Shown one piece after another: positions 1-10,209 of a stretch of DNA of 64,000 bases. A model generated the notes under the pieces. That model did no database searches and was not told the origin of the DNA. It was given only the letters and a program-made list of their open reading frames with translations. Position 1 is the first letter of the stretch. The number at the start of each line of letters is the position of its first letter. The translations under genes were made by a program, and so were the position numbers. The stretch is from Leptotrichia buccalis C-1013-b. Lineage in GTDB: Bacteria; Fusobacteriota; Fusobacteriia; Fusobacteriales; Leptotrichiaceae. The stretch is taken from assembly GCF_000023905.1 (NCBI RefSeq), contig NC_013192.1:186001-250000 (forward strand), given 5' to 3'.

Positions 1-84
1 TGCTTTTTTTAAATGATTTTTATAAAATAGACCAATAGCAACTATAAAAGTAAATAACAATAATAATTTGAAAAACTTATTCAT
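1..84 (-). CDS. N-terminus of an unidentified membrane or exported protein (partial)
   Basis: Only the first 28 codons lie in the window; the gene runs off the left edge. The start is an ATG preceded by an AGGAGA ribosome binding site at about 91-96. Residues 4-22 are hydrophobic (FFKLLLLFTFIVAIGLFY), followed by a basic KNHLKK stretch, so this is a signal anchor or signal peptide. Nothing more can be said about its function. Confidence 0.6.
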   Translation of the reverse strand, partial: MNKFFKLLLLFTFIVAIGLFYKNHLKKA

Positions 85-187
85 AGTTGATCTCCTTTCT
101 TTACTTTATTCGTATTTTCAAATTATATTTTCTATATTATTTATATAATCTGGTTTAGATTTTAATACAGGAAAATTTTTAGTAAAA

Positions 188-1660
188 TTACTCTTTTTTA
201 GAAGTTCTTTTTATAAAAGAATTTAGATAGCGGTTATTTTTTCTGCTGTTATAAATCATTGTTCGAGAATAATTTCTTTTTTTCTTTAAGTAAGAAAATC
301 TGTCTATTTTGTTTAATATTATGTAGCGTTTAATTAATTTTAGAATATTAAATAATTCTGTGAGTATTGGGAGCAGGAGTATTATAAAAATTAGCAAGTA
401 GGATTTTGAAAAATAGGATACGAGGACGTTTATTATGTCGTAACCTTTTTTTAGATTTTTGTCAAAAAATAGACTGAAGATAAAATCTCTTATTAGTAAC
501 GTTTGAATCAAGGCTATTGGAAACATTAGCAGTTTTATTGTTCTGAGGATTGAAAAAACAGATTTTTTTATTGTTAGAGTATTTTTTTCATTTAGCATTA
601 ATTTGGATACTATTTTTTCTTTTTCTTCAAATGGAAAATTGTAGTATTCGTATTCTATCAAAATAAAAATTATTAAAAATGTAAACAAAAAATTATTTAT
701 AATTTTTTTGATATTTAAACTAGTTCCCATCACACCAAAATCACTAATTTTTTTACTTTCATCCCGTAATTCAAAATTATTGTTTAATATTAAAGTTTCA
801 CCAGTTTCCAGCTTAATTATTTTTCCATATACTTCTCCTTCAATAATCTTTTTATTTTTTAGTTTTATTTTTACGGTATCCCAGTTGAAATAAATTATCT
901 TTCCTTTTAGCCATATTGTTTCATTTTTTTCATTTATAAAAGATAAATTTACATTGTTATTGTCGTCAATTACTGTATCTGTGATATTTATATTTCCCTT
1001 TTGAGAGTTTTCGTAAGTAAGAATTTTTAAATTTTTATCTACTTTCCATTTTGTTTTTCCATCTTTGTTTACAATTTCGAGAGTGCTGTTTTTTAACTCG
1101 TCTATTGAATTTATTTCTGCGTTTTTTATTAGAATGGATTTTTTATTTAATATTTCAAGTTCGTTTTTGTAAGAATTAAGGAAGTAGCCTACTCCAAAGA
1201 AAATTACAGCCATTAGAAAAATTTTTTTAATACTATAGTCGTAAAAATAAGCAGTAAAAATTTTCTTTTTAATAATAAAAGTTATAAGCATTGACAAAAA
1301 CGATAGTATTATTATAATAACAGCTGAAGCATATATAAAGTAGTTGTATCCTTTTAGATTTAACGCAAGATTTAAAAATGAAATATAAAATAGAACTATG
1401 AGCAGAAACCTTAAAACATATCTATTTACATTTATAATTTGTATCTTACCATTTTTTATATTTTGAATTTTTTCCAATTGTTTATTTATTTTAGTTTTAT
1501 TTGTTTTTTTTAATTTTAGCTTGTTATTTAGCAAGGTTGATTTATTATTTAATTCATTTAGTAATTCTGGTTCATTTTCGAGTTCTTTTTTTCTTTTTTG
1601 TATAGAATATTTCTTGAAAAATTCAATAATTATTATTTTGCTTTTAAATAGTTCTTTCAT
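188..1660 (-). CDS. Large multi-pass membrane protein of unknown function
   Basis: 490 residues, not recognised. Residues 1-75 are very basic and helical (coiled-coil-like, many KK and EN). Two or three hydrophobic segments follow (about 80-160). A soluble beta-rich region (about 165-305) contains two short SH3-like pieces (GKIIYFNWDTVKIKL and EGEVYGKIIKLETGETL). The last third has three further membrane segments (about 318-340, 370-395, 415-440) and a basic tail. The ATG is preceded by AAGGAAAA, so the start is well supported. Such a layout fits a YIP1-like or lineage-specific envelope protein, but I do not assign it. It is transcribed away from the TPR gene at 1976. Confidence 0.75.
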   Translation of the reverse strand: MKELFKSKIIIIEFFKKYSIQKRKKELENEPELLNELNNKSTLLNNKLKLKKTNKTKINKQLEKIQNIKNGKIQIINVNRYVLRFLLIVLFYISFLNLALNLKGYNYFIYASAVIIIILSFLSMLITFIIKKKIFTAYFYDYSIKKIFLMAVIFFGVGYFLNSYKNELEILNKKSILIKNAEINSIDELKNSTLEIVNKDGKTKWKVDKNLKILTYENSQKGNINITDTVIDDNNNVNLSFINEKNETIWLKGKIIYFNWDTVKIKLKNKKIIEGEVYGKIIKLETGETLILNNNFELRDESKKISDFGVMGTSLNIKKIINNFLFTFLIIFILIEYEYYNFPFEEKEKIVSKLMLNEKNTLTIKKSVFSILRTIKLLMFPIALIQTLLIRDFIFSLFFDKNLKKGYDIINVLVSYFSKSYLLIFIILLLPILTELFNILKLIKRYIILNKIDRFSYLKKKRNYSRTMIYNSRKNNRYLNSFIKRTSKKE

Positions 1661-1975
1661 ATAATTTTCCTTTTTATTGTATAAATTAGTGTTGTTATTA
1701 TAGCAACTTTATCTTATTATTAGTAAATATTTTACTTTATCTCGAATTAAAAAATAGATTTATTGCTTGTTTTGTGGTATTATAGAATAAGTAGTATGAA
1801 ATTTTAAAAGAATAAAACCGAATTTCTTTAAAATCGAATTAATGTAATAAGTGTTAAAACTTAACTTGAAAAGTTATAATTTATTCTACCTAAAGCAAAT
1901 ATTATTTAATTTTATCAGTTCGATATTAAAGGGATTTGGGTATGTTATAAAATTTTAGAAAAGAGGAATTAATAG

Positions 1976-2890
1976 ATGAGTGAGAAAGAAATAAAAGTAG
2001 ATAAAATAGAGAGTAAAAAGCAAAGAATTGAAGAATTAATTGAAAAAAGGGAAGAATATGTAAATAAGGGTGAGATAGATAAGGAAATTGAAGTTCTGAG
2101 AGAATTGAGAATTTTATTTAAAAGTGTTTTTGGAGTGGAAAGTGAAGAAAATATAAAAGTTTTAACGGAGTTAGGAAATTCCTTGAAATATATCGGGAAA
2201 TTTAAAGAAGCGATAAGACTTTTAGCAAGGGCAGAGAAGATTATTATTAAAAAATATGGTGAAAATAGTATGCCTTTTGTTACTTGTAACGCAAACATGG
2301 CAGAAGTTTATAGAACTATGAAAAATTATGATAAAGTTGAAGAGAAATATTTTAAGGCAATAAAAACTTATAAAAAAAATGATTTTAGGAATAGCTATGT
2401 ATTTGCAGGAATTTGTAATAATTTGGGACTTTTTTATGAAGAAAAAGGACATTATCAGGATTCTATAAATTGGCAAAAAAGAAGTTTAGAAGTATTAAAA
2501 GATTCGAGAGACAGGGATAGTGAAATACAAAGTGCAGTTGTATTGAGCAATATGGTAAAGTCTTATATAAAACTTAAAGATGAAGAACTTGCTGAAATAA
2601 CAATGAATGAAACTTCAGAAATATTGAAAAGGGAAATGGGAGAATATAATACTCTTTATTTGAATATTTTAAATAATTGGGCAAATGTTTATTTTGAAAA
2701 TAAGAATTATAAAAAGTCATTGGAATTGCTGGAAAAATGTGAGAAACTTTGTAGGATTATGTTAGGGACAGAAAATAAAAATTATGGAGATATTCTGAAA
2801 AGACTGAAAATTGTCAAAAAGGAAGTTGATAAGAAAAAAATAGAGCGGTATGTTTGGAAAAATCAGGTTATAAAGAAAATAAAAAATTAG
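1976..2890 (+). CDS. Tetratricopeptide repeat (TPR) protein
   Basis: 304 residues with no signal peptide, so cytoplasmic. A charged helical N-terminus (1-50) is followed by TPR helix pairs of about 40 residues of the kinesin-light-chain/TPR_12 type. Diagnostic pieces are LTELGNSLKYIGKFKEAIRL, NMAEVYRTMKNYDKVEEKY, CNNLGLFYEEKGHYQDSI and LNNWANVYFENKNYKKSLE. TPR arrays bind partner proteins; the partner is unknown. The YlxM-like gene starts about 32 bases downstream, so the two are probably cotranscribed. The ATG has an AGAGGAA site upstream. Confidence 0.85.
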   Translation: MSEKEIKVDKIESKKQRIEELIEKREEYVNKGEIDKEIEVLRELRILFKSVFGVESEENIKVLTELGNSLKYIGKFKEAIRLLARAEKIIIKKYGENSMPFVTCNANMAEVYRTMKNYDKVEEKYFKAIKTYKKNDFRNSYVFAGICNNLGLFYEEKGHYQDSINWQKRSLEVLKDSRDRDSEIQSAVVLSNMVKSYIKLKDEELAEITMNETSEILKREMGEYNTLYLNILNNWANVYFENKNYKKSLELLEKCEKLCRIMLGTENKNYGDILKRLKIVKKEVDKKKIERYVWKNQVIKKIKN

Positions 2891-2922
2891 ATTAAATCAA
2901 TCTTATGGGAGCTTGGGAAATT

Positions 2923-3246
2923 ATGGATAAATTGGATGACTTTCTAAAGTATTCAGTACTTTTTTCATATTATGGAGAACTTTTTCCAAAAAAGAAAAAG
3001 CAGTATTTAGAACTTTATTTGGAAGAAAATAGTTCACTTTCAGAAATTGCAGAACAATATGGAGTTACGAGACAGGCTGTATTTGATAATATTAAAAAAG
3101 GTGTCAAAAAGCTGGATGAATACGAAAGTAAGCTTAGGATATTTGAGAAAGAACGGGAATTGAAAAAAAAATTGGAGTATTTGAAAGAAAATTTTACGAA
3201 AGAAAATTTGGAAAAAATATTAGAAGATTTTGAATATACGGAATAA
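2923..3246 (+). CDS. ylxM: YlxM/p13-like putative DNA-binding protein (UPF0122)
   Basis: About 107 residues. It has a sigma-70 region-4-like helix-turn-helix (LSEIAEQYGVTRQAVFDNIKKGVKKLDEYE), preceded by the family N-terminus (DDFLKYSVLFSYYGELFPKKKKQYLELY). In many bacteria this family sits next to ffh and is linked to the signal recognition particle; here the neighbour is a TPR gene and no ffh is present. An earlier in-frame ATG at 2905 exists, but the GGGAG ribosome binding site lies inside that extension and the family starts at MDKLDDF, so 2923 is preferred. Confidence 0.85.
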   Translation: MDKLDDFLKYSVLFSYYGELFPKKKKQYLELYLEENSSLSEIAEQYGVTRQAVFDNIKKGVKKLDEYESKLRIFEKERELKKKLEYLKENFTKENLEKILEDFEYTE

Positions 3247-3313
3247 ATTTATTTTGTTTAATTCTAAAATTTTAATTTATAATCTGAAAAATTTTAAAAA
3301 TATAAAAATTTTG

Positions 3314-3341
3314 TTGACAAATAAAAAAGTTAAGGTATAAT
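3314..3341 (+). promoter_or_regulatory. Sigma-70 promoter for the RpiR regulator gene
   Basis: TTGACA (3314-3319) and TATAAT (3336-3341) are separated by 16 bases. It is the best consensus promoter in the first 5 kb and lies about 150 bases upstream of the regulator start, leaving a long untranslated leader. Confidence 0.75.
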
Positions 3342-3491
3342 AAATGTGTAAAGAATATAAAGTTGTGTGTTTAGGTGTTACTATTTGGATTGGGCAAAAC
3401 TGAAATGCGGGGGAATTATGCCGTTGTGTTTTTCTGCTTTCAGTTTTGTCTTTTTTATTTGGAAAAAAAATTATCTTCAAGGAGATGCAGG

Positions 3492-4352
3492 ATGATTATT
3501 AATAAATTAGAGAAGAAAGAAAATTTTACGAATAATGAGAAGGAAATTGCGGATTATATTTTGAGGCATTTGGAGGAGATTCATTTGCTGTCGGCGGAGA
3601 ATCTGGCGAAAAAGGCATTTGTGAGTAAGGCTACTGTTGTTAGGTTCTGCAGGAAACTTGGGGTTGAGAGGTATAGGGAATTTCAGAGAAGGCTGGATAA
3701 GGAAGTTGAGGAAATGATGAAAATTAAAGGACTGCTTAGTGAAGAGCCTGTAAACAGTGAAACAAAATACGATGAAATTATCTCAATTATTCCATCGCTT
3801 TATGAAAGAGTTATTGGGGCTACAAAACTTAATTTGGACACAACTGTTATGGAAAAAATTATTGAAAAACTTAAAAATGCTAAGAAAATTGAGATTTATG
3901 GAACTGGAATTTCGTATATATTGGCAAAGCTGACTTCGTTTAAGTTTATGACGCTTGGAATTGAGAGTGCGGCTTATGACGGACTTAATGAGCATTATAT
4001 TATTTCTGCGGAAAAAGGGGAGAAGGATATAGCGCTTATTATTTCGCTTTCAGGGACTAATCCTTATATGATTAGAATTGCGGAATATTTGAAAAAAAGG
4101 AATGTATTTGTTGTAGGAATTGGGAATGGATCATCTGAAGAAATAAAAAAAGCATGTTCGGAATATATTGAAATACATGCTCCAAATTATATTTTGAGTT
4201 TTGAGATGGTGTCGCTATTTACTGGGATTAATTATGTGCTGGACATATTTTTCACTTCGCTTTTAGTGTTGAATTACTACAAAAATATAAATACTTCACT
4301 GGAAGTCAGTAAAAATTATGAGACAAATGAACCGAAAGTATCAAAAAAATAA
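3492..4352 (+). CDS. RpiR/MurR-family transcriptional regulator
   Basis: About 286 residues. An N-terminal HTH_6 domain (residues 1-75: NEKEIADYILRHLEEI, then the recognition region SAENLAKKAFVSKATVVRF CRKLG) is followed by a SIS sugar-isomerase-fold domain (about 120-250; KKIEIYGTGISYILA, ALIISLSGTNPY). The SIS domain senses a phosphosugar. The frame stays open upstream to 3375, but AAGGAGATG precedes the ATG at 3492 and the promoter transcript would start near 3348, so 3492 is the start. The intact 6-phospho-beta-glucosidase gene follows 138 bases downstream on the same strand, suggesting it controls beta-glucoside use. That link is inferred. Confidence 0.88.
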   Translation: MIINKLEKKENFTNNEKEIADYILRHLEEIHLLSAENLAKKAFVSKATVVRFCRKLGVERYREFQRRLDKEVEEMMKIKGLLSEEPVNSETKYDEIISIIPSLYERVIGATKLNLDTTVMEKIIEKLKNAKKIEIYGTGISYILAKLTSFKFMTLGIESAAYDGLNEHYIISAEKGEKDIALIISLSGTNPYMIRIAEYLKKRNVFVVGIGNGSSEEIKKACSEYIEIHAPNYILSFEMVSLFTGINYVLDIFFTSLLVLNYYKNINTSLEVSKNYETNEPKVSKK

Positions 4353-4478
4353 TTACAATAGACATAATTTTGAAACAATGGGGAAAATTGATAAATGCTC
4401 TTGTTTTTGTAAGATTTTAGTGTTATATTTTTAATGTAAAGAAAATTATTAAAAATATTAAATACGAAAATTTTTTAG

Positions 4479-5912
<1,434 letters not shown>

Positions 5913-5950
5913 CATTTGAAATTATTTATTGAAAAAATTAGTAAAAAAAT

Positions 5951-5985
5951 AAGGGGATTTTTAAAATAGCGAATCCCCTTTGATT
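5951..5985 (+). terminator. Intrinsic terminator after the GH1 gene
   Basis: Stem AAGGGGATT (5951-5959) pairs with AATCCCCTT (5972-5980), followed by a T-rich stretch. It lies 40 bases after the stop codon. Confidence 0.75.
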
Positions 5986-6073
5986 TTGTGTGTGAAACTT
6001 TTTAAAATGAAACTGAGAAACTTAAATAGCATTAGAATCTTAGAAAAAATGAAAATATAAAGGGGGAACTGAT

Positions 6074-6802
6074 ATGAGTATTAATGGCTTGGACAAGATA
6101 AAAGTTTTTTCAGGAGCACAATTAAAATATATTGCTTTTTTATCAATGTTGATTGACCACGTGAATAAGGCTTTGATGTATCCTTTGTTAACGGAAAATG
6201 GTTTTTTGAGATATGTGAGCGATGTATTTGATATTTTGGGTAGAATTGCATTTCCGATTTTTATGTTTTTTCTTGTGGAAGGTTTTTTTAAAACTAGAAA
6301 TCGATTTAAATATCTTTTATACTTGATTGTTTTTGGAATTATTTCTGAAATTCCATTTGACTTATTCCAGTCGGCAGTACTTTTTCAGCCAAACTCAAAT
6401 AATATAATGTTTACATTGGCTTTAGCCTTACTTATGATTTGGATTATTGATGAATTGAAAGTGCCGAAATCACGTGTAGTTCCTAAAATATTCTGGTTTC
6501 CTGTTTCAATAATAATCGTTATAACCACTTGTCTGCTGTCGATGATTTGGGGATTGGACTATGAATATCATGGGATTTTGATTGCGTATTTTTTCTATAT
6601 ATTTCGAAATAATCCAATATTGTCGATTGTAGGAGGATATCTTTCGATTATTAAGACCCCATGGGCTTTGTTAGGATTTGGATTGACGCTTACTTATAAT
6701 GGGGAGAGAGGAAAACAGAATAAAATTTTGAATTATTTGTTTTATCCTGTACATTTATTAATTTTGGGACTGTTGAGGCTGTGTTTTAAAATAGGAATTT
6801 AG
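6074..6802 (+). CDS. TraX-family integral membrane protein
   Basis: 242 residues, about seven hydrophobic segments. The beginning (LKYIAFLSMLIDHVNKAL, then GRIAFPIFMFFLVEGF) matches the TraX family, named after the F-pilin N-acetylase. In chromosomes these are membrane acyltransferase-like proteins of unknown substrate. The conserved DH pair in SMLIDHVNK and EIPFD near residue 95 are visible. AAGGGGGAACTG precedes the ATG. The next gene starts about 20 bases later, so the two probably form an operon. Confidence 0.85.
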   Translation: MSINGLDKIKVFSGAQLKYIAFLSMLIDHVNKALMYPLLTENGFLRYVSDVFDILGRIAFPIFMFFLVEGFFKTRNRFKYLLYLIVFGIISEIPFDLFQSAVLFQPNSNNIMFTLALALLMIWIIDELKVPKSRVVPKIFWFPVSIIIVITTCLLSMIWGLDYEYHGILIAYFFYIFRNNPILSIVGGYLSIIKTPWALLGFGLTLTYNGERGKQNKILNYLFYPVHLLILGLLRLCFKIGI

Positions 6803-6823
6803 AATGGAGAAATGGAGAGAAAA

Positions 6824-7507
6824 ATGAACAGAATGATAAGAGCATATGGATTGTTAATATTACTTACAATATTGGCGGGGATGGAATTAGCACTTTTGGT
6901 AAAGATGAATGTAGGAGTAGACCCTTGGAATGCAATGGCACTATCTTTTTCGTTTTTGACAGGAATAAAAATGGGAACAATAGCGATAATATGTAATTTT
7001 TTATGTGTATTGGGACAAATTATTTTATTAAAAAAGGAATTTAAAAAGACAAATTTTTTACAAATACCTATTTCCATGTTGCTGGGATATGCAATTAATT
7101 TTTTTGTATATACAGTTTTTAAAGATATGGAATTTAGTAACTATATTTTCAGAATAACAACTAATATTATAGTACTTGTATCAGTTGCTTTTACAATGGG
7201 GGCAATAGTAGTTTTGGGATTGCCAACATTTGCTCTGGAAGGTTTTTGCAGTGCGGTTCATATGAAAACTGGTATTCCTTTTGCGAAATTTAGACAATGG
7301 ATAGATTTTTTCTGCGTTGGGATTGCCATTGTGTTGACACTTGTATTTCCTATAGAATGGAGTCTACGTGAAGGAACGATAATTAGCATGGTTCTGTTTG
7401 GACCTTTACTTGGAATATTTATGCCAAGAATTGAAAAACTCTATGAAAAATGGTATTTAGTTGATGGAAAAAGTCAAATTGAGAAGGAAATAGAAGGATT
7501 GGAATAA
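6824..7507 (+). CDS. YitT/YczE-type membrane protein
   Basis: About 227 residues with five to six membrane segments. The N-terminal GMELALLVKMNVGVDPWNAM and the later LPTFALEGFCSAVHMKTGIPFAKFRQ are typical of the YczE/YyaS/YitT group; function is unknown, possibly transport. An ATG at 6812 is in frame, but the ribosome binding site GGAGAG lies between it and the ATG at 6824, so the latter is preferred. It closely follows the TraX-like gene. Confidence 0.75.
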   Translation: MNRMIRAYGLLILLTILAGMELALLVKMNVGVDPWNAMALSFSFLTGIKMGTIAIICNFLCVLGQIILLKKEFKKTNFLQIPISMLLGYAINFFVYTVFKDMEFSNYIFRITTNIIVLVSVAFTMGAIVVLGLPTFALEGFCSAVHMKTGIPFAKFRQWIDFFCVGIAIVLTLVFPIEWSLREGTIISMVLFGPLLGIFMPRIEKLYEKWYLVDGKSQIEKEIEGLE

Positions 7508-7546
7508 AAAAATAAATTTTATAAAAAATATTGAAGGAGATTAATT

Positions 7547-7933
7547 ATGAAAATAAATCATGTAGCAATTTATGTAAAAGATTTGGAAAAAACAAGGGAA
7601 TTTTATGAGAAATATTTTAAAGCAAAGGCAAATGAGAAATATCATAATAAAAATACTGGATTACAGACTTATTTCTTAAGTTTTCCAGACAGTGAAGTAA
7701 GGCTTGAAATAATGTCACGTCCTGAACTTTTGGAAAGAAACGATAAAATAATGAATGAAGGCTTTATTCATATTGCTTTTAGCGTTGGAAACAAAGAAAA
7801 TGTCGATAAATTGACAGAAAGACTTGTAAATGATGGGTTTAGATGTTTAAGTGGGCCTAGGACGACTGGAGATGGATATTATGAGAGTGTTGTTGAGGAT
7901 TGTGAAGGAAATTTGATTGAAATAACAGAATGA
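7547..7933 (+). CDS. VOC-superfamily protein (glyoxalase/dioxygenase-like)
   Basis: 128 residues, one vicinal-oxygen-chelate domain of two beta-alpha-beta-beta-beta modules. It begins MKINHVAIYVKDLEKTREFYEKYF, with the first metal ligand H5. Further ligands are likely E in VRLEIM, H in FIHIAFSVG and E in GNLIEITE near the end. It resembles the lactoylglutathione-lyase-like proteins of anaerobes; the substrate is unknown. AAGGAGATTAATT precedes the ATG. Confidence 0.85.
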   Translation: MKINHVAIYVKDLEKTREFYEKYFKAKANEKYHNKNTGLQTYFLSFPDSEVRLEIMSRPELLERNDKIMNEGFIHIAFSVGNKENVDKLTERLVNDGFRCLSGPRTTGDGYYESVVEDCEGNLIEITE

Positions 7934-8026
7934 TAAAATATTCGTTTGCAAATTGAGAAAAAAGATTTGGAGAGTATAATTACTAAGAAGGTACATAAAA
8001 ATTTACAGATACGAGGAGTGGTAATT

Positions 8027-8620
8027 ATGTTTAAAAAATTAGAGAAAAATGGGTTTTATTATGGATTTCCAGTATTACTGATGACTACAAAGGATAAAGA
8101 AACGGGCAAAAGTAATGTAACTCCGTTATCATCTTCATTTGTACTTGGAAAATCAATAGTTGTGGGAATAGGATTTGGAAATAAAGGATTTAAGAATATT
8201 GAAAATGGATCGGATGTAACTTTTAATATTCCAGATGAAAACTTGTACGAAAGTGTGAAAAAGATTGAAAAATTTACAGGCGATACAGAAATATCAGAAG
8301 TAAAGCAAAATCTTGGATATACATATTGTGAAGATAAGTTTAAGATTGCAGGATTTACTGAATTAGCTGGTGAAATGGTAAATTCTGTGAGAATAAAGGA
8401 GTGTCCAATTCACATAGAGGCAAAAGTTACAGATATTATCAAAAAAGACTGGTTTGCCATAGTAACTTGCGAAATACAGGGAATTTTTGTTGATGAAAAA
8501 ATAATGAAGGATGATTCTCATATTGATACTCAGAAGTGGAAACCGTTAATTTATAAATTTAGGGAATATACATCGACAGGCGATAGATTGGGATTGAATT
8601 TTAATTTTCAGGAAGTTTAG
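8027..8620 (+). CDS. Flavin reductase-like FMN-binding protein
   Basis: About 198 residues. The N-terminal piece YGFPVLLMTTKDKETGKSNVTPLSSSF and the following LGKSIVVGIGFGNKGFKNIE are the FMN-binding split-barrel pattern of flavin reductase-like (DIM6/NTAB) proteins; a typical role is NAD(P)H-dependent flavin reduction. The frame is open from 7946, but GAGGAGTGGTAATT directly precedes the ATG at 8027 and homology begins there. It lies about 95 bases after the VOC gene. Confidence 0.8.
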   Translation: MFKKLEKNGFYYGFPVLLMTTKDKETGKSNVTPLSSSFVLGKSIVVGIGFGNKGFKNIENGSDVTFNIPDENLYESVKKIEKFTGDTEISEVKQNLGYTYCEDKFKIAGFTELAGEMVNSVRIKECPIHIEAKVTDIIKKDWFAIVTCEIQGIFVDEKIMKDDSHIDTQKWKPLIYKFREYTSTGDRLGLNFNFQEV

Positions 8621-8724
8621 AAAAACGGTAAATTTATATTGTAAAATAAAAAATAGAGATTGTGCAGTAATTTTGAATGAAAAAAAGAAATATTTTTATT
8701 CATAATTAATTGTAAAAAAGGTGA

Positions 8725-8762
8725 AAAAGATACTCTGGTCTTCATTGATTAGGGTATTTTTT
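8725..8762 (+). terminator. Probable intrinsic terminator
   Basis: AAGATACTCT and AGGGTATTTT form a stem with G-T pairs, followed by six Ts. It closes the VOC/flavin reductase unit. Confidence 0.6.
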
Positions 8763-8810
8763 ATCTAATTAAGAAAAATGATTTGGAAAATAAAAGGGGA
8801 GTGTGATAAA

Positions 8811-8840
8811 ATGAGGTTGGAAATAGAAAAAGATATATAG
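8811..8840 (+). CDS. Possible nine-residue leader peptide (MRLEIEKDI)
   Basis: An ATG with a good AAAAGGGGAG site is followed by nine sense codons and TAG, 22 bases before the FUSC gene start. It may be a translated leader or only the remnant of an older start. No regulatory codon run is present. Confidence 0.25.
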   Translation: MRLEIEKDI

Positions 8841-8862
8841 TTGTTAGGAAGGGGAGAATGGG

Positions 8863-9903
8863 ATGATCAAAAAGGATATAAAGAAAATTTTGAGCGAGAT
8901 TTTAAAATTAAAAGAAATAAAAAACACAAAAGATTTGCCTTTATTGGCAAGTTTAGCAATGGCAGTGCCGATATTAATAGGATTGTTGTCAAACAACCTA
9001 AAATTGGGAATTACTGCTTCATTGGCAGCGATTATGGTTGTGTATTTTCCATTGGAAGGTTCGTTTTCTGAAAGAATACTAATGCTGATAGGCTGTTCAT
9101 TTGGATTTATATCAGTATATACGATAGGATTGATTTTTAGCTTTAATAGAATAATTTCAGTTATAGTCTTTGGAATCACGGCAGGAATCATTCATTGGGC
9201 AGTTTCACACTTTAAATTAAAACCGCCAAAAGATTTCTTTTTCATAATGTTATGCTCAACTGCTATTTCAATCCCACATCAAGCAATACCAAAAATTGCA
9301 GAAAATATAGGTTATTTAACTTTTGGAACATTGTCAACTTGTTTGATAGTTTTTTTATACTGTCTGATTATTGGGAAAAAATCTAGTTTGAATAAAACTA
9401 TGAATGTCCCTCATATTCCGTTAGAAATAAAAAAAAATGTTATAGAGTCAGTTATATTTGGAGTATTTTTGAGCATAGCCCTAGGAGCAGGATACTATTT
9501 AAATTTGGTAAATCCGTATTGGGTAGCAGTTGCCTGCATTGCCGTGATGCAAGGAAATTCAGCTCGGCATATTTTTCTAAGAAGTATTCAAAGAGTTACT
9601 GGAACGTTAATAGGAGTTATTTTTTGTTGGGGAATACTTTTATTAGTAAATAATCCATGGGAAATATGTATTCTCATAATAATATTTCAATTTATTGTAG
9701 AATATTTAGTTCCTAGAAATTATGGAATAGCAATGATTTTTATAACTCCTATGACAATTTTTTTATCTGAAGCCAGTACATTGTTCAGCAAAAACCACAT
9801 TTTATTTATTCAAGGAAGATTTTTTAACACTTTAGTAGGCTCTTTAATAGGAATTGTTGGGGGTTACATAGTGTATCATAAAAAAATTCGGAAAATAATT
9901 TAA
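8863..9903 (+). CDS. FUSC-family membrane protein (aromatic acid exporter-like)
   Basis: 346 residues with two sets of hydrophobic segments (about 25-145 and 190-340) separated by a short polar linker, the arrangement of the fusaric acid resistance/YccS superfamily but without the long cytoplasmic domain. The second set begins with LNLVNPYWVAVACIAVMQGNSARH, followed by the basic RSIQRVTGTLIGVIF, which is the typical FUSC_2 core. It is likely an efflux protein for aromatic or organic acids. The start is supported by AGGAAGGGGAGAATGGG. Confidence 0.85.
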   Translation: MIKKDIKKILSEILKLKEIKNTKDLPLLASLAMAVPILIGLLSNNLKLGITASLAAIMVVYFPLEGSFSERILMLIGCSFGFISVYTIGLIFSFNRIISVIVFGITAGIIHWAVSHFKLKPPKDFFFIMLCSTAISIPHQAIPKIAENIGYLTFGTLSTCLIVFLYCLIIGKKSSLNKTMNVPHIPLEIKKNVIESVIFGVFLSIALGAGYYLNLVNPYWVAVACIAVMQGNSARHIFLRSIQRVTGTLIGVIFCWGILLLVNNPWEICILIIIFQFIVEYLVPRNYGIAMIFITPMTIFLSEASTLFSKNHILFIQGRFFNTLVGSLIGIVGGYIVYHKKIRKII

Positions 9904-9906
9904 TTA

Positions 9907-10057
9907 GGGCGTGTCTGAAAACTATCAAAATGATGAATTTTTAATAAATTTTTCCAAAATCAAAAATAATAAATACTGATTTTATCGTGATTTGTATAAT
10001 TTATAAAATCAAAAAAACATTAAATATAACATAGATTTTGAGTTTTCAGACACAGTC
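9907..10057 (+). mobile_element. MITE-like element with TA target duplication
   Basis: A 151-bp non-coding insert. Its ends form an inverted repeat: GTGTCTGAAAACT at 9911-9923 and AGTTTTCAGACAC at 10041-10053 are exact complements, and the match extends imperfectly to both sides. A TA dinucleotide flanks each end (9905-9906 and 10058-10059), as expected for IS630/Tc1-mariner type insertion. There is no coding sequence inside. The ends differ from those of the IS630-family element at 13670, so that copy is not obviously its source. Confidence 0.6.
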
Positions 10058-10209
10058 TAGTAAAAATTGAAAAATTAGGATTATAGGTGTTTTACTTATA
10101 AAAAATACTAAATTAGAAGATTTAGAAATGTAACTTTAAATTCAGGTTTAAAGAAGTTACTGTAAAATAAAGAAAAAATACTAATAAATAGAAAGAGAGT
10201 TTACAAAAT

